DNA from: Larimichthys crocea
Lineage: Eukaryota; Chordata; Actinopteri; Sciaenidae
NCBI RefSeq assembly: GCF_000972845.2
Contig: NC_040018.1
Coordinates: 17,884,444 to 17,948,443, forward strand
Length of the DNA stretch: 64,000 nt
Reading direction: 5' to 3'
The notes under the pieces were generated by a model, which saw only the letters and a program-made list of their open reading frames with translations, was not told the DNA's origin and searched no databases. How positions within the stretch are numbered: the stretch's first letter is position 1; every line of letters starts with the position of its first letter. The position numbers were made by a program, and so were the translations under genes. Shown here in pieces: positions 48,530-57,752 of this stretch.

Positions 48530-51500
48530 GTGACCCCGTGTATAATGTTGTCATTTCACTTTCTGAATGTTGTTGTTAGTCAGCAAAATAGGAGTAGAAA
48601 TATGACTGTGTTTGATCTTCCAGGTGGGCCTCAGAAAACAAGAAAAAGGAAACTTCAAAAGACACAAACTGAGGAAGACACCTCGGACAACTTTTTATCT
48701 CAAGCACCTGGGGAATCTAATGCTGTGCCAGGCAGTGATTTTGCCAATGTCAGCCAGTCCACAGCAAGTCCCTTGTCAAGAACTCCAAAAAGAGGAAGAG
48801 GACAAACAAGACAGACACAAGACGCCTGTCTGACTTCCACACCGGTCCGCAGCTCCTCTGCTGACGCCCTGTCCAACATTTCAAAGTCCTGTGCTGGAGC
48901 AAACCAAGTGGATCTAAAATATGATGAATTCATCACTCAGTTAAAGGTATTTTACTGATAAATATTGTTTCTACTTCAAACCAACAGATTTTTCAGCCTG
49001 TAAAATTTTTTTCAGTGATATATTTAACCCATTTTTAATATCTGCTCTGTTGTAGACATCAGAGGCAGACTCACAGTGCTCCAAATCAAAATCTCAAAGC
49101 AGACGTGGGCGGCCTCCTGCTTCACAACCAAGACAAGTTAGAAAAAGGGCAGCAAAGGAACAAACACACATGTGCAGTAAAACCAATTGTCCACCAGCCA
49201 AGTGCCGGTGTGTCAGGACACGGAAGTCGAAGACCACTGCTCAGCCATCTAAACGCTCCAGACCAAGATTTGAACTGGAGCAGCCCGATGCAGAGAAAGA
49301 GAAAGGTAGTGGCTTATTACTGTTTTTCTCACGGAGAGTCATCATAATACTTTTTTGACAAATTGTGTATTTTAAGAATTCATCGCCCCTACAATCCAAA
49401 ATATAATTATATTATTGTTGTCCCACCACCATCCCCCCAACCCCCAAAAGATGAGTCTTTGCTGTCTTCAGATCTATCAATAGAGCTGAGTCACCATGAG
49501 GAGCAGCTGCAGTCTTTGTCCTACCAGGAAGATGAGAAGAGTGATGAGGAGGAAGAAGAGCTCCAGAGTTACTTAATGCAGGTGGACAAAAGTGAGAGAG
49601 CTTGCAGTGATTGAATGCAAATAACCTCTACAATGACTAGATATGGACTGGGCTGGTGTGTACATGCTGTATACTTTAAGTGGTTTTATTTTTATGTTTC
49701 AGAGCCCCACTCTATTACAGAAGGAGTGTTTGTATGGTATAAATTTAGAAATTATCCATTCTGGCCTGCATTGGTGAGTGGAAAAACCTTTGTGGATCAT
49801 TTATTTCTTATGAACACATGTCTTTATGACGGTTTCTATATAGAACAATACACAATTTCTTACTAAGACTTCTGCCTACATCCAGGAAACAAGCACTTTG
49901 TCACATTTGAAAAGCGTGAACTCAACTTTTTGCTCGCACAATAACTCAACCAAACACTTTTTGTTCATACATTATCTATGCTACAACTTAAATTGATTAG
50001 TTGATTAATTGATTAGCACTAATAAACACTGATTATTATAGCCTTGCATGTCAACTAGAAGATAAAGGAAGTTGATTGGGGAAGTATGAATGAACAATCA
50101 TTATGTGCCTGAATGATGAGTGTCCCAAGATAAAATCTTTGGTCAAGATTTGCAAACCCTGAAAGCCCTAATGATTTAAATCTGTATTCTTTTACTCTGC
50201 AGGTAAAAAGTGTAAACCGTAAGCACAAAAAAGCCAGCGTCATGTTCATTGATGACCCAATGATTCACAAAAAGAAAGGGTAGGAAATGAAATTTTGGTT
50301 AATGCAACTAAACCTTTAAATACAATGGACTGTTATAATGGTTGTGAAGATCCCTAGGCCACAGAGTCTCTGCAGATCAAACGATACAATACAACTAGAA
50401 GTAGCAGTTTAAAAAACAAAAAGGCTATGTCAGGTTTGATGTGTGAATTGCTGGCACACTTTCAAATCGTCAGGAGTTTATTTTTGGATGTGTATTTGTC
50501 TTTAAAGGTTTACTGTGGCTCTGAAAACCCTGAAGCCATTTGACTGTGAAGAAGCTGATGAGCTCGTGGTAAGAAAAGCTCATAAATCATAATCGGCACA
50601 CCCAGTTTTCTAAAAAAAATATTATGTTGTCCTGACACAGTGGCAGACGTCTATGTTTCTTGTATTTGCTTACAGTCTAAAGCCAAAGAAAAGTATGATG
50701 CTGCAATTGAGTGGTCTTTGGAGCTCATAACAGACTACAGCTTCCGGATTGGTAAGTATTCTCCATTTGATGCTTGTGCAGAAAGAAACAAATAAAGGGC
50801 ACTGATATTTGCATGTATCATATATCTAAACCAACCCTGATAATAAAAAGCAGCTATGGAAGATGAATGAATATATGTAAATTATATTGTTCTGATACCA
50901 CTGAGTTGTTTTTTCTCTGTAGCATGTGGCTCGTTTTCTGGGTCCTTCATTGAGTACTTTGCTCATGACATGAGTAAGTTTTATTGTATAACATTCATAA
51001 ACAGCACCATAGACTATTATGTTACCCTAGAATAAGTACATCTGCAGCCCTACTTGGTCCTGACAATGTTCTTTACGGTCTGTCCTCAACTACTCCAGGC
51101 TATCCAGTGAGGAGAAAGTACCCACAGGCAGCATCAGAGAGACTAACCATCGCCAACGACACGACCATAGAGGTGCCGTCTGACGATCATAAGGAGGACA
51201 GCTTTAGTGAACAGCAGGAGGAGGTTACCAGGAGTTCAAAAAGGCTGCTGCCAGACCGGAGTCATGCTGCCCACAACCGTGCTAATGAGAAGCTTGTACA
51301 TTTCATTGTGAAACAGCGCATGGTGGAAACACGCCTTCTGGTATGAGCTTTTTGTGTTGCTATACTGGTACTTTCTCAATAGCAGTGCATGTTTTACCTG
51401 CTTAGCTTTGAAAGTTAATCAGACATGAATATGTGTCCGTGCCAAGTCATCAGACTAGATAAACCAGCTCTGCATGTTGGACTGTCATTGGAGTTTAGAG

Positions 51501-52502
51501 ACACGTGTAATCGGCCTGCACGAAAACTATACATAACTACAAAACAGTTCATTCTGCTGATAACATTCTAATATTACTACTTTACATTGACCACAATGAA
51601 TCACTGCAAATGTTATTTGACCTTATTGGATCTTTAAATAACTACAAATACAGATTTATATTGCACAATAAACTGCAAGAGCTCACTGGTTTTATAAAAA
51701 CATGGGTGTGCCTAGGTGTGCAAAGCTAAACAAACTGAATATTTATGAAAAGTAACAAGGTTTTACAGTTTCACTTTAAGTACAAGTGAAACTGTACTTA
51801 AAGTACAGTTGATGTTAATCTTTAAATAGGCATCATTTGTAGCATTAAAACAACATGCAAGATGTTAATAAACCCACCCTTCCTGTTATTGCTCTCATCA
51901 CAGGCTGTGATTCGTGGGCAGCAGCAGTCCAGATGGCTTCGTTCCTTTCTGAGTGCCAATCGGAGACGGGTGGTGAACATATACCTGGAAGATGATCAGC
52001 AGTTGGACCAGGTCTACTGGTACCTAAATGAGCTGTACGCAACGGCCGTGGCCACCGCCCCTTGCCTGACTGAGATCAAATCCATGGAGCGTGTCCCTTT
52101 TGTCCTGGATGTACTCCTGCCTGAGGTGAGCGAAAGCTCTCCAATACATGTTTGTTTGTTATTAAAGCATATGGTATGTTTCCTGTTTGAGTGGCGCAGG
52201 TGTTTACGATTTAAGATTGTCCTCCTGTGCAGGCCATCATCTATGCTATAGCTGGGGTAGACAATGTCTCAGTAAAAAAGGCAGAAGAAAAGTACCTAAA
52301 AGGACGATGTATCAGCAACAGGTAAGAGTTTGTCAGAGAAAAAACTAAATGCACTAATTACTGACTGCAATTGATATGATACTGACTTTTTTTTCATTTC
52401 AGAGAACGACAAGAGTTTGACTTGATGATTGAGAGGCAGATGAAGAACAAATCACAACCGCAGAACACTGCACTTGCATTATTCTCTGACACCATCAGTT
52501 AG
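48523..52502 (+). CDS. pwwp3a: pwwp3a-like (MUM1/EXPAND1 family), PWWP-domain chromatin protein, complete
   Basis: Thirteen coding segments join in frame: 48523-48529, 48624-48946, 49056-49305, 49451-49591, 49703-49773, 50203-50279, 50508-50568, 50676-50751, 50923-50973, 51099-51340, 51904-52125, 52233-52321 and 52403-52502 (1710 nt, 569 residues, stop TAG). Domains: basic Lys/Arg/Ser/Thr N-terminus; AT-hook-like RGRP (127-130); cysteine cluster C150, C155, C160, C162; acidic EDEKSDEEEEE stretch; one PWWP domain with YPFWPALVK (PFWP 259-262); the CGSFSGSFIEY and YPVRRKYPQ blocks; LLPDRSHAAHNRANEKL; and a C-terminal helical region with YLEDDQQLDQV, FVLDVLLPEAIIYAI and AEEKYLKG. Order and motifs match human PWWP3A/MUM1, a nucleosome-binding DNA-damage and chromatin-relaxation factor. 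It is shorter than human (about 710) and lacks the N-terminal PWWP-like part. The frame is closed by TGA (48463-48465) upstream of this ATG, supporting the start; the GTGACC donor after seven coding bases is weak. Assignment as 3A rather than 3B rests on recall. Confidence 0.86.
51766..51804. repeat. two overlapping, mutually exclusive hairpins
   Basis: CAGTTTCACTT (51766-51776) pairs perfectly with AAGTGAAACTG (51784-51794). ACTTTAAGTAC (51773-51783) pairs perfectly with GTACTTAAAGT (51794-51804). Each stem is 11 bp and they share bases, so only one can form. It lies in a pwwp3a intron, about 100 nt before the 51904 exon. Confidence 0.9.
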
Positions 52503-52906
52503 AAGACAGATTATTGTTTAAAAAAAAAAAAAAAAAAGCAACTATTTTTGTATTGAGTCTTTGTTTTTCTTTGTTTGTTTTGTTTTTTTGTTAATGTAAC
52601 GTCATTTGTGTGCCTTACAATCACAGATAAATCATACCACCATACCATTCATTCAATTCTGATTGGCCTTTTTTAAAGACACGACACTTTAAATGTTGGT
52701 TTTTAAAAAGAGATTCACAAAAACTGGTCTTCAAAATCTACAGTAATAATGTTAGACTGTCTAATCTACCTGCCTAACTGTTTACTCAGAGATAATAATG
52801 AATGAGCTGTTGCTGTCTGTACATGCTTGTTTCACAAAAGATATTTTTATAAACATTTTGTCCAACAGTAAAGGCTTTTTGCACACTGAAGGATGTACAA
52901 GTGCCA

Positions 52907-52916
52907 AATAAATAAA
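52907..52916 (+). terminator. polyadenylation signals for pwwp3a
   Basis: Two overlapping AATAAA hexamers (52907-52912 and 52911-52916) lie about 400 nt after the stop codon, at the end of an AT-rich 3' untranslated region with an A17-type run at about 52520-52536. No earlier AATAAA in the 3' stretch looks as well placed. The cleavage site itself is not visible. Confidence 0.6.
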
Positions 52917-52974
52917 AATAAAAATAGACTTTCAGCTCATGGTGTCATCACAACAGTATTTCCCAGGTGATACA

Positions 52975-53305
52975 CAATTAACAAACTGGTCAAGAGGGCC
53001 AGCTCTGTCCTTGACTGCCCTCTGGACCATAGAGGAAGTGGAGGAGAAGAGGATGTTACCAAAGCTGACAGGAGCTGAACCTCCTGCATGAGATTGGAGG
53101 CCTAAAGCAGCTCCTTCAGCAAGATGGAGTGTCCTTCATTTCCAACAGCTGTCTCTTTAACGCCAGCATGACATTTTTTCTATATATTTCTTATTTATAA
53201 GTTATTTCTTATCCACCTTGTGTATACAGGTTGCTATGACAAGTGAATTGCCCCAGTGTAGGATCATCAAAGTCTATCTTATCTTATACAACAGCAGTGT
53301 TGCTG
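52975..53305 (+). mobile_element. LINE 3' fragment (CR1/Rex1-like)
   Basis: ACTGGTCAAGAGGGCCAGCT followed by CTGCCCTCTGGACC, GAAGAGGATGTT, CTCCTGCATGAGATTGG, CAGCTCCTTCAGCAAGATGG and CAGCTGTCTCTTTAACGCC resembles the 3' coding end of a fish CR1-group LINE. The terminal GAATTGCCCCAGTGTAGGATC and (TCTTA)n are the usual tail of such elements. Frames are broken. Confidence 0.65.
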
Positions 53306-54918
53306 GGCAAAAAGTAGCTTTTGGGCCCCCTTCGGATATATTAAATAAAATCCATGCATTCATTTAGAAATTTTCCTATTTCTGTTCACACAAGAAAATC
53401 ACACGTCCTATAGTGTGATTAAAATAGTAATTGAATTGAAATTTTCTCATGGATAGTGTGGTGTAATTGCATGTTTTAATACTGTCATTGTATTGTATAC
53501 TTTGGACACAGCTAATCGAAACATGACCTCTGCAGAGCTCCACTAAGGGAGAGCAGTGAGAGGAAATCACATGATGATGAGCAGTGTGTAACATAAGCAC
53601 ATCCTCTTTTCCTTTTTTTCAGTCCTTCATTCTGCTACCTGAGGTAGATCCTTTTTCAGCGGAAACTACTTTGGTACACTTAAAACCTTGTGAAAATGTT
53701 TTGGAATTATGTCCGAACATCAAAGATCCATTTTGCAACCCAACATCAGTAACAACAATGAGATGAAGCGTGTGCCAAAGTCTTTACATCCTGCTACTGT
53801 ACTGCAGTACAAGAGTACCTGCTGCGACATCACTACATGATTTTAAAGCATCTTCTCTCTGTCTGCTTAACTTAGAAACATCCACAGGCTGCCTATAGAT
53901 AGAGTTTGAGGGAGAAGTTGAAGTTGTATCGCTTCCTTTTTCTCATACAGTGCAACATAGTGTCAATTGTACAAACGTTATGGACACATGATCATGGAGT
54001 ATAATGATAAATACAGACACCTTGTTTCCACAACTGATCTAAAAATAGGTCAGTACACCTAGCTCATTCATTTCAAAGAGGTGGATAAACTAAGTTTGCT
54101 TAGATTTGCCCCCAACTAAACTCCAAATAATAGTACCATTTAACCTGTATCATACTTTGTACTATTCTATATACTACTATTTTTCAGTTTTTGTTGACAT
54201 TGTCAGGAAAGTCATAATTCTAGTTTATGTTTATTTTTGAGATCTTAGTCTGTCTTTTTGTTGTACAGGAGTGTGTTATATTGAGAGGTGTTTCTAATAT
54301 TGTGGCCCTCTCATGTATATAAATGGTGTGGGCAAAATGTTATAAACACCTCTTAATGTAATCCAGTCCACTTTAACACTACTGTAAACTACAACCTCAA
54401 CAATAAACATAGTAGCTCAATTATTACTTCTCTGACATCATCTTGTTGTCCCTTATAGTGTCTCCTTTTACTTATAGAGAAGCTCCTTTGTTTGTTCTAG
54501 ACATTATTTTTGACTTTTTCTTTCTTTTCTTTTTTACATTTTAAAACCTGTGTAGCCTAATATCCTAACATTTGATTGCATTGGCCTTGACTCTAGATGT
54601 GACTTCAGGACTTACATTATTTGTATGTACAAAAAAAGAAATACACTGAGTATGATAACTATCTGAAGAAATAGAGTCATTCTCCTTCTTCCAGGCAAGT
54701 ACAGTCCATATTAAAGGTCCAGTGTGCCATCACATCCCACTGCCATCGCACCGTATGATGACTCCCCTCTGTACAGAGGAGACTCAATCAGTTAAATCGA
54801 ATGAAGCACATTAAGACATAAATTGCACATTTGTGCACAGAGAGTTACTGCACAGAGAGTTCATGTGTATATTCTTTCTTTTGTATATTTTTTAAATGTT
54901 AGAACCATATGATTCCAC

Positions 54919-54986
<68 letters not shown>
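54919..54986. repeat. (ATCT)n tetranucleotide microsatellite
   Basis: About 17 perfect tandem copies of the tetranucleotide between pwwp3a and ahctf1. Confidence 0.98.
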
Positions 54987-55299
54987 CCACCACGCCTTAC
55001 TACCCTCTCCTTTCAAGCATGTAGTAAAAACTCTGGCTGCAAAATTCACATAAAAAGCAAAAGGTCATATCAGTTGTAGTTTTTCTATTCCTACTGTAGA
55101 CAGTTCAAAATGGCAGACTCCATGGAAGAGGACCCACTCTGACTGTAGATATAAGGGGCTGATTTTAAGTCAGAAAACACAACCATTCTTATTTTCAGCT
55201 TATTATACACTAACAAAAACATACTAATTATTATTATTATATTAAATTCCTGTCGATAGATCATCCTAAATCACACACACACTGGACCTTTAAGCAGAA

Positions 55300-55603
55300 A
55301 CTACGCCCAGCCGAGGAGAGCAGCAGAGCGCGGTCGCTGCCTCTGCTCTGCCAGAACAAACACCGTCGAAGAAGCGGAGCATGGAGCACTTTCCCACCGT
55401 GGAAATGGCGCTTTGAGGCGGCGAAGCCTGAAGTCAGAGGCTGCATCTTGTGCTTGTCAGTCAGCTGAAGCGCGCAAGGGGGCTCTACGCATGAGTTGTA
55501 CGTTGAAAAGGAGCAGAGTATGACCGAGGAGAGAAGAAATCGGGAGATTCGTCAAGGAAACCAACACATTCGTGGCTCTGATAAAGCCGTCAACATCGGA
55601 CAG
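55300..55603 (+). promoter_or_regulatory. presumed ahctf1 non-coding first exon and promoter
   Basis: A GC-richer stretch ends in a CAG/GTAGTG donor at 55603, and the next exon starts at 57747 after TTTTTACAG, six bases before the ELYS ATG. The exon carries three short upstream ORFs (55381-55416, 55491-55523 and 55520 onward). The left limit is an estimate because the transcription start cannot be read. A CpG-rich zone continues into intron 1 to about 56700, as expected of a housekeeping promoter. Confidence 0.55.
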
Positions 55604-57070
55604 GTAGTGTTGACGGTGGTAGCAGCTAGCGGCACATTGCATCACGTTTTACAGCGTAGCTGGGGGAAGAGCTAACACGGCTAGGCGACTAAAGCGGCTT
55701 GCGTTGGCTAAAACCTCCCCAAAAAAGATTTATAGTAAGGATGTTACGTGTTACTAACCCGTGCCGGCTGTGCCGCGATGTTGCCAGTAGCTACAGGCTA
55801 GTTAACGCAGTCTGCTGCTTACAGCCACAGAGCTAAAGCTAAAGCAGCTAGCTTCATTTCTTAGACTGAAGTACAAACAGGACGCGTTGTCGGAGACATG
55901 TAGGTTATAATCCGGTGTTGGCTCCGCTGAAATGACAACATTAGCCTTGATTGTCAGTAGCGGGACAAACACCCCGCGTCGCTAACTTTAGTTTGCTAGC
56001 CAACGTAGCTAACTCCGGCTAGACAAGCTAGCCACCCCGACTTTGTTTAACTACTTATTCTCCGGGTGATTAAAGTAACTTTGGGATTAAGTGCCGGTGT
56101 TGGTTGTTTGTTGTAACACGGCTCCAACAACTGAACAGCAGATACAACATGAAATAAGTGTTGTCATCCTCACAGTGCGCTTGTAAGCACGTAGCTAAGT
56201 CAGCTAGCTTAACTTTAACGCTGGATAAATTGTAATCCTGCATGACCTTGCAAGCTAACTGAGTAGCCTGCTAACGCACCGAGGAAAGTGTGTAAGGCAG
56301 CTATCAGTCGTTACTCAGCACTAAATAACACGAACGTGAGATTAATGTGGTGTCACTGTGTCCGGTGTTTAGCGGCCCTGTGCAGTACAATGTACAAATA
56401 AAGAGATCTCTTGTTTGTTTACATTATGTGAAGCCAGCTCTGTGCTAACAACTGCAGCTGCTGAGGCTAAACAGATGCTAACGAACGAGCTAACACCAGC
56501 CTGTTAACTAACTTTTAAACGTCAATAACGTTTGAAAGCAGCCTCACGCGTTTGTCGATGACATTTGAAAGTTATTCTGGGTTTTGACAAATGCGTGAGA
56601 GTCATTTTTTTTTTTTTGAGCTGCTAACACACAAATCTTGCGAATATTGACACACGTGAGCGCCTGGTGTTGTGTTTGTTGAAGCTGGATTTGTCAGCTC
56701 GTTTGCAGCTGTGACCTCTTTGCCTCTCTCGGTACTCGGTGACGCCTTTCAGCGCATAAACGTGTCTTATTTAGTTGGTTTAGTGTTAAAGTGTGTCAGC
56801 GTGTTTCAGCCTCACGTCACGGCATGTGGCTGCGTACTGACAGACGGGCTTGTTGCGCGGGAGTTCACTTGAATACACTGTGTTTTCCAGTGTGGTCACA
56901 GAGGGCAGTGTTGTGTCCTTTTTTTTTTTTTAAACACCGTGCAACCGACACACACGTTTCCACTTAGGTTGAGTTGGCCTTGAAAGCGTCACCGTGTATA
57001 CCACACTGCTGCAGATAATATTATCTATTTGGACCAGTAGTGCAATAACGAGGACAGCTTACACAATTGT

Positions 57071-57111
57071 TTTTTTCTTAAAGATATCATAAGCATATCT
57101 TTAAGAAAAAA
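57071..57111. repeat. perfect 17-bp hairpin
   Basis: TTTTTTCTTAAAGATAT (57071-57087) and ATATCTTTAAGAAAAAA (57095-57111) are perfect complements around the 7-nt loop CATAAGC. Confidence 0.95.
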
Positions 57112-57418
57112 CAACAACATTTTAACATGTAACAGATGATTCTGATGGTGTAAGTTTAAGATAAATAAACTGGCCTATAAAGTTAAATATTCTGGAAAAA
57201 AATGCATAAAATACCGTACAGTTATGCTTTAGTAGTTCTTTTGCCCCGTGCCTGTGAATGGAAACATTTCTGACTATCATCTATAGAGGGATTACAAAAT
57301 GTCCCATCAGGGATTATTTGAGTTAATTTTACTCTTCTTTATCAGCGATCACATTTGCAGACAGCTGTGTACGGCAGTGCGTCACGTGTACGTGTTGTTG
57401 AAGATTAGGACGCAGACC

Positions 57419-57485
57419 CAGTTGCAGCCCCAGTTGTCAGCAAGCTTGCTGACGCCGCGTTTCCTGACAACTGGGGGTGCAACTG
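57419..57485. repeat. 22-nt-arm hairpin with an internal 18-nt palindrome
   Basis: The left arm starts CAGTTGCAGCCCCAG (57419-57440) and pairs with the right arm (57464-57485) with one C/G mismatch. The 18-nt perfect palindrome GTCAGCAAGCTTGCTGAC (57436-57453) overlaps the left arm end, giving an alternative fold. Confidence 0.93.
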
Positions 57486-57752
57486 TGTGTTTGAAAGAAA
57501 GTCCTCTTTTGTCCTGTAAATGCAGCCGAGCAGATAAAGCCTGAAGTGGATTTATGAAGTAGGAGGGGTTTAGATTTTACTTTGACTTTTAATTTGTGAG
57601 GATTTATCAAGGGCAGAGTGATGCTGACAAAATAAACTAATTTCAGCAGTAATTTTGCAGTTTTGCATTTTTTAAGGAACTACTGATGAAGGGTAAACTG
57701 ACTAACAGCTGTTTCTAACACACTGCATGTCCTGTGATTTTTACAGTGAACA

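Larger units (their letters stand above)
52917..55299. other. intergenic region between pwwp3a and ahctf1
   Basis: About 2.4 kb. It holds a LINE 3' fragment (about 52975-53305) and a TCTA microsatellite (54919-54986). The 53584-53766 frame and others are not supported as genes. The rest is AT-rich and featureless. Confidence 0.65.
55604..57746 (+). other. ahctf1 intron 1
   Basis: The first kilobase is CpG-rich and full of GCTAGC and GCTAAC words. A perfect 17-bp hairpin lies at 57071-57111 and a 22-nt-arm hairpin at 57419-57485. No coding exon or transposon is recognised. Confidence 0.7.

Noticed and set aside
54919..54986. Regular short repeats as a CRISPR-like array
   Set aside because: It is a simple tetranucleotide microsatellite without spacers, in a vertebrate genome.
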